DNA of 64,000 nt from Clytia hemisphaerica (Eukaryota > Cnidaria > Hydrozoa > Leptothecata > Clytiidae): assembly GCA_902728285.1 (NCBI GenBank), contig CACVBU010000194.1, positions 62,001-126,000 of the forward strand. Reading direction: 5' to 3'. The notes beneath the pieces are model-generated. The model saw only the letters and a program-made list of their open reading frames with translations, searched no databases and was not told where the DNA came from. Position 1 is the first letter of the stretch; the number at the start of each line of letters is the position of its first letter. Of the stretch, positions 53,670 to 64,000 are shown piece by piece. A program made the translations under genes and the position numbers.

Positions 53670-53975
53670 TCTTCACCCCTTGGGGAGAGGCACTTAGGCA
53701 ATATTGGGTTCGGGAACGTACCGCTGGCCAGGGTCCCTTTTTTAGGCTTCGAAGATATCTGACAGGGTCCGAAGTTTTTTCAAGATGTGTATTTGACAGG
53801 GTCAATTTTTGGTTATTTTGGTTAATTATTTTCCGGAAATTAATTTTTTTTCTTCAATTTTTCCTTCTAACAGGGTCCAAGATTTATACTAAACATTCAT
53901 ATCTGACAGAGTCAACTTTTCAAACTCCAGCGACACATCCCTGGCGACCGTGAAGGTCAGTGCCCCGGGCCTTTA
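53670..53975 (+). repeat. Dispersed element with TGACAGGGTCC motifs, copy 2
   Basis: Same motif order as 16800-17395: GGGAGAGGCACTTAGGCAA, repeated CTGACAGGGTC, CGACACATCCCTGG and AGTGCCCC. About half as long. Confidence 0.6.
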
Positions 53976-53979
53976 CCCT

Positions 53980-56338
53980 AAAATCGTGCAAACCCTACAC
54001 CGTTTATATAGTTGTGAAGGCAGGAGCATTGAGGTTGTAAAGAGGATGCAAATCATACTAATTAGTAATTCAGTGGCAAACAAATTAATTTGGCGTAATA
54101 GTAGAAGATCAAACCACAAAAATGTAATGTAGTAACGTTTTACATAGACTAGAGTCTACTGAAATTTGCTTTCTGATGATTTTGATGGCCCTGAGTCCAG
54201 TCTACTTAGAGGATATCACCACCCTGAAATTTTCAAATTTCGTCTTCAAAATTTATATGAAAACACAGAAAAATAAACTATAATATACCCCATTAAAATT
54301 TATAAAACTGCTCCAAGCTGCTCCAAGGACACAAAAACACCCCAATTGGACACTTGGTCACGATGTTCTGTTCGTTTTCTCCAGGAAGGGGTTGTATGGT
54401 ACAGTCTGTCGTCATAGTACACCGGACCACTTATATCAGTGACATTCAGTCTGTCAAAAAAAACGATAAGTGGCCTTCGGGATTAGTTTTTTGAAATGGA
54501 AATACCTTCTAAGGAGTATTCTAGATCCTTTCAATTTGTTTTTATGCTGATTATCGTCTCTGCTCATTCAAACTTAATACCTCTTAAATCTGTGTATTAA
54601 TTGCTTCTTATCATTTTGATATTGATAGCTTGATTTGCCAGCATAAGGATAATTGATCTTCTTACCTTCCCTACTGTAGCTCAGATTTGTAATCGCAAAA
54701 CCATTTCAAGATGGATAATAAGTGACGTTTCCATTGCATTGGGGGTCTGTAAAGGAATGATAAAAAGATAGTCCACGTCCATGTTAAATTCAATTGCACT
54801 TTGACAAGAAAGGTGTACAAGTTTGATGGTAGCATCAAACATTCGAATTATTTCACCTTGGAAACCAAAACATAGATATCTGGTGACAGTCATGTTTAGG
54901 TTCAATATCATTTCAATATCATCTTAAAATTTGACGGGTGGATAGCTTGAATTCATAAAAACTTGGCATAAACTGTGTATTAAACGTCCTTCATGAATGA
55001 AAACGACATTCTCGTCTCTTATTTGAAATTGTCTTTAGTGATTTTCCTTCGTTTAAGTCAATGAAAAGAACCTTGGACCTGGGACCTTCTTAAAATATCC
55101 GAGTTCTTTAATTACGAATGTCTGGGAGCTTTGATATTCAATATAAAGGGGATATTTTAAGAGGGATATTTTGTTCATCAACTACGTGCGATATTTTTAG
55201 AACACTTAAAAAACAAATGCTGTCTGGCCTTTCCTAAATAATAATGCGAGGATAAAATGTTCATTTACATGGAACATCAGAACTTTGACTCAGAAGACGG
55301 AATATTCTAATACTTTCAAAGGCTTGTTGAAATAATAATGGTTGAAAAGTCTTTTTACAGTAAAAATGTCCTCACAAATTTTACGAAATAGTCCATCAAT
55401 CAATTCGGTTTTTCAATAGTCCATCCAGCAGGCAACCCGAAAGGATACTGTTACTCTTGCTTAATAGGAACATGTTCTTTTGTAATGGTGAAAATGTTCT
55501 TCATTTTTGAATCCCTTAAAATAATAAATTCCAAATAACGAAACCGTGATTGAAAAAAAAATACCAGAAAGAAATTAGAGAGAGAGAGAGCGTAGGATCA
55601 TTTTCTTCCACAGGTGAAAATATCGTCTTACATATCTCAAATTTTTCACTGTGTTTACTATAAAAAAACTGAAATTCTTCCGAAAGGCTGGAATTTATTA
55701 TTTTAGATAGTACTTTGAATGTAAGGGTAGTTAGATGAAAATTTCAATTGAGATATCATTGTAGTTCAGAGTCTGTAAAAATTGGAAAGAAACATCATTG
55801 ATTGTGCTTTTGTCACGCTTTGAGTAACACTTGGTAAATTTTTTGAACAGTTTCTTCGCTATCATATGCTATTTATAATTACAGATTAATGATTTCAAGT
55901 AAGATTACTAAAGGGTGGGTTGAGTTTTAACTGTCTTAATGAAAAGTTTAGTCGCATATGGTGTCCAGTCAGTTGGGTTCCATTTTAAAAGAGAGAGGAA
56001 GAAAAAATACTGTACATTTTAAGTTTCCCTTCAGGATTCATCTTTAACAATATGCTCATCAAAGATAAGATCACAGTGACAGAAAAGTGTTCTGTCTGCT
56101 CCTCTTTTAAATTAGTATAAACTCGGGATAATCGGAAAATTTCCTTTTTCCAGTTTCAAATATTCCATCATTTTAAAATTGGATTAGTGGATAACATTTC
56201 GTGGCTATGCAGTCAGATTAAAAATATTTCAGCTAGTGTAGATCTTATCAAAAGAAATTTTTAAAGAGTGTGTCATTACTTACTTTTAGGGAAATATAGG
56301 GCATGACCAATGTCGGACATTTTCAACATTGATGAAAA
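53980..56338. other. Intergenic DNA upstream of the receptor gene
   Basis: No coding or element boundary recognised. An (AG)7 tract lies at about 55577-55590. Promoter elements of the receptor gene could not be identified. Confidence 0.5.
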
Positions 56339-59062
56339 ATGATCAAAGAAAATTCTTCAATAACCACCACCATTGCGTCAACCTTACGTGATCAAATGAC
56401 GCCGTCGCCACGGGACGGATACGACCTCCCTTTGTATGGTATCGAAAACACAACTAGTTTCTACATGGTACACATACCAGCATTGACTTGCATCAGCTTA
56501 AGTTTATCAACTGTGGTTATTGTTTTATTTTTATCGTGTCGTGGATATAAGGATAAGAAAAGAACTAAACGTACTTCGTTTTACCAATGGAACAAAGGAG
56601 AACGTTTTGTAATTTATTTATGTATTTGTGATGGTCTGTTCAATTCATTTCATTTGATTGATCATGTTTACATTATGGTGATCCGCAAACATGTGACGCC
56701 ACCTGAATTGTGCAGGTTTTATGGCTTCATGCTGGTCGAATTCATTGGTAAGTACTGTCAGCTCTCTCTAATTCGAATCTCTATTTTTCGAATCTTTCTC
56801 TAATTCGAATAAACATATGGTCCTTTGAAGATCGAATAAGAGCGAGTAGAACAAACAAATATTTTATACATTTCTAACTTATATTGTAATTTTTTTATTG
56901 CTGACAGCACATTTAAAACTTAATTTTTACGTAGACTTTGCCAGATTAGGCTTCATTGCCTTATTATATATGCAAATATATTACTAGAACAAGAACAAGA
57001 ATCTCTCAAATTCAAAAGTGTTATTCTGGTCCCAGACCTTTTGCATTTCTTTAACCCAAACTCTCATGAAATCGGACGATTACTGCTCTCCATTTATGCT
57101 GTATGAGACATGATTTTTTCTCAAGTCTTTAAATAAATGCGATTCAAAGTTTGATCATTTTCCTCTCAGGTGCACAAATCTTCATGGTCAACTTGATCGC
57201 AATAAATGCGTTTTTATTGATCTACTTTCGTAAGAACATTGACTTTGGTAAATATGACCACAGATTGGTGATATGGACTTTCGGAATGCCTTGCATTGGA
57301 GGTATCACGTGTCTAGCGTTAAATGCTCTCGGTCCAAATGGCATATTGTAAGTAGATCATTCCATAAATCATCTCCAGTATTTAAAAGAGATCGATCCTC
57401 TATCTTTTGTAACTTAATTGAGCTCATATTCCTATTCTTAACCCCTGGGGTGGTAAATGTTTTGAAATCCCATGACCACAATAATCAAGATACAGCGTTG
57501 AGAAAAGAAATTCTAGCAGCATGACATTAATTACTGTTTAATAGATCGTTGAGTGATACCCTGGACCTTAAGACTTTTATACAACCCAAAGAACTCAGCA
57601 GTTGCATAAAAACATCTATTTAAGATTTATTTCCTGTTCAGACAGATAGCACACTTGAGTCATTTTTTCTAACAGTCTTCAGGGTGTGACACCTCACCCT
57701 CTTGGATTTTGCTGAAATTTGACCAAATGATCTATCACACAAGAAACTAAGACCCTGAAAATTTCACCTTGATATCTCAAGTAGTTTTGAAGATACAGCG
57801 TCCTAAAGATACTAAGCGAAAATTGACCCCTAAAATCATTGAACTTTGGTGGGGAGCAGATTTTGAAAGCCAATGAATTTTTATTCAAGTACATTGGAAT
57901 GCTGTTTTACAGTGGATTTCAAGAACTTTTTGTAGGGAATCAGAAAAAATCTAAATTGAGTCTCCAAAATTTTCCCCAGAAATCTCTAGCACCTCATGTA
58001 GAGGGCTTCAAACTTTGCATAATCTGGGTTTGGAAGCACTTTTAGCTGACTGCTGATGGACCTTGCTACTTTTTTGAAGCAATGTTATTTTTGTGGCCAA
58101 AACCCAGTAAACCACTCCAGGTCAAAATTTTGTATCTTCTAAACTACTTGAGATATCAAGGCGAAATTTTCAGGGTCTTTTTTTCTTGTGTGATAGATCA
58201 TTTGGTCCAATTTCAGCAAAATCCAAGAGGGTGAGGTATCACACTTTCTTCATTCTGAATTTTTTTTTCTTCAAATGGCTCTTAAACCTGCCTTACGGAG
58301 AATTTAAAGTATTTCGAGATTTCACTACTCTGCTCAACTGTATCTGATTAAAACTGATTAAAAGTTGAAAGAAATGAATAATAAAAATTTCAAGAAAAAA
58401 ATTACCTCTGGTACAAAGTAGATGTACCGGGTGAATCAAAAATATTGTTTATGAACTTCAGTTTTTGATGTGTAGCCTATCAAATCATGTGAAGCTATCC
58501 ATTTAGGAAAATCCCATTGCATTGTACAACATAATTATGCAAGATAATGTTATTTTCATTCTCTCTCTATAGCTGTTTCTTCGACGGCGTGAAAGGAGTT
58601 ATCCCGAACCTGGTCATCTGTTCAGCTTTCCTGTCCACAATCTTATTCATCAACATCACACTATACGGTCTCACATATCACCGCATACGAAAAGAAGAAT
58701 TCAGCTTCAAGCGAGATGAAAACAACGAGATGCTGAAAGCCTCACATCGCGCGGCCCGCTCAATGTCTTTGTTTGTGGCGGCCTTCATGACACAATGGTG
58801 GGCAATGGCTCTGTATGGAATCTGGCAGCTAACTGTCAAAGAAGTGCCTCTATTTGTTTTTCAGCTCGGAACAACTTTTTCGAACTTGGGAGGAGTTTTT
58901 AATGGAGTGGTGTATTTCTTTTTGAGAAGGCAACGAATAAAAGACAGTAAACGAGACCAGGAGTACGACCCTAATGTTTTCACACCGGACTTGAGAACAA
59001 ACAATCGAAAAGCATTCAATTATGAACTAGTAAATAATTCAGACAAGTCAAATACTAATTGA
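56339..59062 (+). CDS. Seven-transmembrane (rhodopsin-like) receptor, three exons
   Basis: Exons: 56339-56747, 57170-57347 and 58573-59062 (stop at 59060-59062), 358 residues. Splice sites are G|GTAAGT...CTCTCAG|G and TT|GTAAGT...CTATAG|C, and all joins keep frame. The extracellular N-terminus (1-42) has two N-glycosylation sites (Asn5, Asn37). TM1 is about 43-66, TM2 about 88-112. Cys before TM3 (PPELC) pairs plausibly with the Cys in loop 2 (GIFCFFDG, made by the second splice). TM3 ends in LLIYFRKN instead of DRY; TM7 reads NLGGVFNGVVYFF instead of NPxxY. TM6 is AARSMSLFVAAFMTQWW. It resembles uncharacterised receptors I associate with cnidarians and molluscs; ligand unknown. Intact. Confidence 0.85.
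57683..58247. mobile_element. Long inverted-repeat element in receptor intron 2
   Basis: TGTGACACCTCACCCTCTTG at about 57686 and roughly the next 110 bp (to about 57800) recur inverted at 58130-58246, with close to 90% identity by eye. The arms surround a 320-bp centre. Spliced out with the intron, it would form a long RNA hairpin. Confidence 0.8.
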
Positions 59063-60293
59063 AGTTGAGATTAAGTATTCGAGCGGTATTTGATCAAATA
59101 TTCAATTAGTGGAATTATGCAATTATGTAATTATGAATTCAAATACAGAAGCTAATAAATAAGCGAATCAAGCTATTTACCTTTTTCTAAATAATTGGAG
59201 AGGATGCCATGCTATAAACAGGGTCTCAACGATGTTAAATTGATTCATCCATTTGTTGTTTCTTTGCCAGTATCACCATATTGAATTTTTCTTTCTTATA
59301 ATTTTGTCTGAGATGAAAAAAAAAAATGAAAAAAAAACTATCAACGAGTTAAAGAAAGCAAAAAAAAAAACATTTTTTTTGCAGGCATTATGTTATTTAT
59401 GCCCTCGAATGTTAAGACCCTTAAATTTTAGAGTTATTCTTGTACCACTGTAGGGCAATATGAGAAACGATTAAGTGTATGTAAATCTTTTACTCTCGGG
59501 TATCTAACAGCCGGGGCTGGGCTGGAATAACAATGTCCCGGGTGGAAAATTTTCGAAAAATTAATTAGCGGGGGACGTTTATTAGGTACCAGAGAGTAGT
59601 CATGAGAATACTTTAAAGGGTACAAAATTTAATTTAATTTAATTTCACGTTCACAACTCAAAATTTGGAAGTTTCGCGGTTGAGAGAATTCTTTGATCAC
59701 AATATCAAAGGCCTATTATTCCCTTAGATGATCAATTTTAGAGGTGATTTTTTTCAATCCAGAGAATATTTGTGTTTCATGTAATTTAATTTCGTAGATT
59801 TCTCAAAAAAACACGAAATTGAATTCTGCGAAAAATTTCTTCCAGCGAAAACTTCTTCCCTATAAACGGCCGCAAGAGTGAATGCAAATACATTTTCAAA
59901 CATTTAGAAAAGCTCTAATACTGCATTAGATCCGCAACATTTTTAGAATTTATTGACTTTTTTATAAAAGCTATTTACTAAAAAAAAAGAAAAAAAAAAG
60001 ATTATGTACAATTTAAAATTCAAACGAGGACTAAATTAGCTAGGATCTCGTGTACTAACTCTACTAGATGTTTAAAATGCAAATAATGATTTTATTCTAA
60101 AAGCCTAATAAAAACTAGGAATTTACAGAAAACTTCACGTCTATGCTTTATTTTCAAAGGAGCTTTATACAATTTGTATCTGAGTGGTTCTGAAAAGCCC
60201 CTTCCCCTTCCCCTCCTCGTACAAAGAGGGTTAAAGCTTTGCAATTAATTAATTAATTAATTACAAGTGCAAATGCATATAAATAAGTTTCTT
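59063..60293. other. Intergenic DNA between receptor and KIAA1143 homologue
   Basis: No gene. A-rich tracts occur at 59310-59370 and 59980-60000, (AATTT)n at 59626-59646 and (AATT)n at 60243-60262. The two genes are convergent, so this holds both 3' regions. Confidence 0.6.
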
Positions 60294-61810
60294 TCACTCC
60301 TCTTCGTCATCATCTTGATCACCAAACGATAACAACTTTGTATTTTTCACCTTCTTCATTTTACTTTTCTTTTTCTTTGGTGGTTCATTTTTATCATGCC
60401 CTGTTTGCTCCTTTGGTTTCTTGAATGTCATTTGTCCTCCACTTGATTCACTTTTCTCATCTAAAGAAATAAGATAAACACAAATTTCAAATTACCTACA
60501 CGCTTTTTTTTATAAGAATAGTGTGTACTTTGGCTGAGGGTGAACATTATTCTTATTTTTCTATTGTTCTAAACAATAGGTTAACAATTGCTCTAACTCT
60601 GAAATCTCACCCTGATATTCTTATAGAAGTTATTCTTATAAAAAAAAAACGTTTATCAGTACAATTGCAAATCCTAATAGCTTCTCATAGAGCTCGAATG
60701 ACATTGATATAAAAGAATTACAAATTTAAAATAAAGAAAAAAGAGAAGTACTGTAGAATAATTGGTAGAATCATTGTTCTATAATCGTCGATTTTTATGT
60801 CAGAAGATTTACATAAAGTCTGTCTCAATAACATCTGCAGCTGAGACAAAAAAAGGCTATAACTTTTAATAGAATTCAAATGAAATTGAGGTTTTTGCGT
60901 TTGTTGGATCTAATTGACGATAAAACGTGATTTTCCTCGAAGTCCGAAAAACCCGGCACTTTTCGGCCCAAATTTGCCCAAAACATAAGGGAATTTCCCC
61001 AAATAGGAAATCCAATTTTTAAGGCCAAAAAAATAACAGCTTGAGCCACTTTTTAGACAACCTTGCCCTCCATCTTTATGCATAAAATCAAAAAAAATAA
61101 TGAAGCAATTTCACAGTCCTAAAAACCCCATTTTCAGGCACTTTTTGGCCCGAATTTGACCAAAACAATTTTGCACTGAAATCTGTTAATTTAAAGGACC
61201 TCCACCCACTGGGGTAGGTCCAAAAAGAAACAGGGGTTAAATATTGTATGTTGATTATTATTTCTGTATTTCAAGGGAAAAAAATTTCGGGAAAAATTAC
61301 TTAAGCCAACTTTCAGAATACTTTGCCCTCAATGTACCTTTCTGCAAAAACATTGAAAAAACAAATGAGACAATTTCACACTGAGTTATATTATTGCTCT
61401 GCTATCCAGCAATCCATTTCAGCCAGTTTATTTTATAATTCTTTTTGCCAGGTTAACTTATTGGCTATCAATACTCCCATATCAACACATGATCAATACA
61501 ATATTCAACTAAAACTAAAAGAATAGGTTAACAATACCTTCTTTGTTACCTCGTTTGTTAGGATTTTCAATCCTCACATCTGCGTCATCACCATAAGATT
61601 CTTTTATGAAGGATTCTGCTTCTTCTGCTGTAATATCCGAAGTTACACAAACAAGGGGAGTTTCATCATCTCTTTCTTTGTCATCTCCCTCATCTTCATT
61701 TCTTTGATGTTTTGAATCGACGGTTGGACTTTCCTTTTGGTTTGTTCTTTGTTTGAAATCTTGGATGAATTTTGGAACTGGTTGTTTGACCCATTCAATC
61801 TTATCTTTCC
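60294..61810 (-). CDS. KIAA1143-like (DUF4604) protein, two 3' exons
   Basis: Exon 61810-61538 (or -61550; two in-phase donors, G|GTATTG and G|GTAACA) starts after CTAACAG and encodes GKDKIEWVKQPVPKFIQDFK, then a Gly/Pro-Thr-Val motif (ESPTVDSKHQR), an acidic stretch, DETPLVCV and an EEAESFIKE helix. Exon 60460-60294 starts after TTTCTTTAG, encodes DEKSESSGG, a Lys-rich nuclear signal (PPKKKKSKMKKVKN) and the diagnostic end LLSFGDQDDDEEE. Vertebrate KIAA1143 has the same order: F-KxR-GPTV box, acidic segment, basic segment and a C-terminal LLSF-plus-acidic tail. Molecular function is unknown in the family; the basic stretch suggests the nucleus. The first exon is uncertain (see 63078). Confidence 0.8.
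60497..60655. mobile_element. MITE, CACGCTTTTTTATAAGAAC family, in the KIAA1143-like intron
   Basis: Left end ACACGCTTTTTTTTATAAGA, right end TTCTTATAAAAAAAAAACGT. Fifth copy of the family in this window, and the only one inside an apparently active host gene. Confidence 0.6.
60950..61222. repeat. Relative of the TGGACCTACC-ended element
   Basis: It ends GGACCTCCACCCACTGGGGTAGGTCC-like, the same hairpin as at 51210-51238, preceded by CACTTTTTGGCCCGAATTTG repeats. It lies within the intron of the KIAA1143-like gene. Confidence 0.55.
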
Positions 61811-62804
61811 CTGTTAGTACAAAATATGTGACTTTTAGTTTCCTGCAAAATGCCAAAATATTTTTCTAAAAGGGATAAGATAAAAAAATGAAATTTTACA
61901 TAGTCCTTAGCAGAATCTCCAAATTTTACTGGCTACCTTAATTTCATTAATTTTTGCGCAGAATAAATGTGCAATTAAATAAAAGGCGTGCAAAATAGGC
62001 TTATTCTGGCGTACTATTCGGTGCGCAAATTAGTAATTGTTCTTAACGTGTAGAAATCTCATCTTAGGGCTCTTTTAAAAAAATCTCGATCTCGATTCAT
62101 GGTAAATATGCCTCTGGGATGTAAAATCTAGTTTTTCTTAATACACACTCGTTATATAAATCGTTTAACACACTCAGAAAATATCCCAGAAATTGCAAGA
62201 TGCGCGAAAATTAAAGGATGCGCGAATATTCTATTTTACAAGCGGCGCGAAAATTAAAGGTGTAAAAATTGGAGGCATGAAAATTAGAGGTGCCTGAAAG
62301 TTTATTACCTTATTAGTATTACTTCAAATAAAGGCCCAGGGCGTTTTTTTAAGCTTTTTTTATACAAGTTCCTTCCTAGAAGGAGGACGCTTATTCGAAA
62401 AATAGGAAAAAATCTATAGGAAAAACTTTAGCAGAAAGAAAAATTGACTATAATGTGGTAGATTATTATCAAAAACCTGAAATCTACAAAAAATTATTTC
62501 TCTGCCATATCCAATTGATTGATAGGATTCAGCAAAAGAGTTTTCATTGCCAGGCTTTTGGGTGGACTGGATGCCTTAGCCTGAAAATTGACTATAAAAA
62601 CCTGTTTGCTGAATCTACAATCAGTGCCATAATATAGTGGCATTTTTGGCTAATTTACCATTTTTCGAAAATTGAAGTTCGAGCGAGAATGTCAATTTCA
62701 GGCCTTCAACTTGATTTCATGGATTATTTCGATTTGGGAGGGATTTATTGGTTTCTAGGCTATATTTCAAGCCCTACTGGACCATTTTTGAACTTTTGAA
62801 GTCT

Positions 62805-62890
62805 TAAGTCTAGCGTTAAAACTCAGAGTTAAAACTCTACCCTTCGAACCTGCTTTAGAGCACTTACAAATCGATTGTGGTTTCAAAACT
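62805..62890. repeat. Dispersed repeat, inverted partner of 11265-11355
   Basis: Nearly identical in reverse complement to 11265-11355 (core ATCGATTTGTAAGTGCTCTA). Flanks do not match, so it is a short dispersed unit. Confidence 0.7.
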
Positions 62891-63077
62891 TCACAGTGGA
62901 TTTCCTTTTTGTGCCAAGTATTTTGTCACCGAATGTAGTCTTTCTGATTTTTATGATTGTGATGGCTTACAACCTTGCTGAGGCACCTGACTTCCAGAAG
63001 CATGTATATCTGGTGTCTAATGAGAAAATTTTACCACTGGACAATCGAAACATTGTAGTTATACTCACGTGACTTAC

Positions 63078-63140
63078 CGCCTGATTTTTTGGAGGCAAAA
63101 AGACCATTGCTGGAGGCAAGCAGATTTTTGTTTTCACAAA
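63078..63140 (-). other. Candidate first exon of the KIAA1143-like gene
   Basis: A strong donor (GGCG|GTAAGT) ends at 63078 on the minus strand in the phase required by the exon at 61810. The last codons would read FASKKSG. No ATG lies close by in frame (the nearest is at 63264), and the true first exon of this family is short, so the assignment is uncertain. Confidence 0.3.
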
Positions 63141-63264
63141 GGTTCTGGTAGGACTTTTGAAAATAAATTTTAGTATGTTTTCTCAGAGGTATATAGGCTA
63201 ACCATTCATAAATTTTGAAAAGATGATATGACTGGTAGTTATCAAAAATTTGATTGATATTCAC

Positions 63265-64000
63265 TCTCCTCCATATAAGTTGTAAGTCTTTTTGCCTCCT
63301 ATGATCAAGCGCAAGCGCCCGTCCACATCAGTCTGCCCGTACAAAATCAAAACATTGAAACCTATCTATTCATGATATGCACCACTGCAATGACTTCACA
63401 AAATTATGCAACTTTTCTGTTGTTTTTTTCCACCAAATACCTCACTTTTTCTATTGTTTATTAAATGACGTATTGGGTAAAAATTTTTAAAAGTTCTCAG
63501 AAGACTCTCCAGTGGTGCATATAATAAATACCGTCAACTTGGGATGATTGGTCGAAACATGGCACTGTTGATATCTGGCCTGTATTTTCACTTACTGTTA
63601 AATCTCTTTGACAACAAATTTGTTTTGATAACTTCACCAAGTTTATCAATCATACTTTCACTGATAGCGCGCCCTTTTAAACTTTTTCGCCTAACCACCT
63701 ATCGCCTAATGGGATCAACAAATAAGGCTGGACTTAAAAAATTGTTGGTTTGCCGTCACCTGACCGACCCTACCTCGAAACCTGCCGACCCAAATAATTT
63801 TATTGCCATTTTAAAGAAGTTTTTTTTCCTTCAAAAACGTCAAACAATAAAAAATCAAAACTCATATCTTGTTTGTATCAAGCATAAGAATCATAAATTC
63901 CCTGCGAGCACTTCTGTTTTTTATTCAAAATTACCTAAATGTAAACAAACTGTTAACCCTTCCATGGACGAAAATTTCATAAATCGCCAAAATAAACGAC
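63265..64000. other. No gene seen
   Basis: AT-rich DNA without a recognised gene or repeat boundary. Confidence 0.5.

Overview
The window is nuclear DNA from an animal, most likely an early-branching or marine invertebrate (cnidarian-like); the species cannot be named from the sequence alone. The evidence is: spliced genes with GT-AG introns; a seven-transmembrane receptor of a kind I associate with cnidarians and molluscs; a KIAA1143-type nuclear protein; a CR1-like LINE typical of cnidarians; and an AT-rich background packed with Ty3/gypsy, CACTA, hAT, Mutator-like and mariner-like elements. Nothing looks prokaryotic.

Only two host genes look intact: a three-exon receptor gene at 56339-59062 (+) and a KIAA1143 homologue on the minus strand with two firm exons between 60294 and 61810. 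A third recognisable host-type gene, a protein kinase at about 46850-47510 (-), is a dead, intronless copy. Almost everything else is mobile or repetitive DNA, or broken coding remnants of unknown families.

Layout. 1-1060: decayed gypsy Pol. 1292-2435: LINE ORF1 remnant (-) with a minisatellite leader that recurs inverted at 6330-6530. 2559-7018: several uncharacterised coding remnants. 7440-10490: repeats, a putative LTR and a gypsy Gag-protease remnant. 11035-12725: first copy of a repeat unit that returns as a tandem array at 30-38 kb. 12725-27680: a nested stack, in which a gypsy element is split by a parvovirus-like endogenous viral sequence (flanked by GTATG), which is split by a CR1-like LINE, which is split by a 5,783-bp CACTA-type transposon (flanked by ATA), which itself carries smaller inverted-repeat elements. 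27685-29704: RING-finger remnant, dispersed repeats and Ser/Asp-rich or basic short reading frames. 30023-38000: about 2.4 tandem copies of a 3.3-kb unit with a cysteine-rich frame and a second conserved exon-like frame. 38100-41405: degenerate unit copies and a 139-bp satellite. 41880-53980: hAT, MITE, mariner-like and Mutator-like elements, tandem repeats and the kinase pseudogene. 54000-64000: the receptor gene, intergenic DNA and the KIAA1143 homologue.

The clearest results are the insertion boundaries (target duplications with terminal repeats) and the fact that removing the CACTA element returns the LINE to one reading frame. The least understood material is the multicopy 3.3-kb unit and its associated short proteins, which I could not assign to any family.
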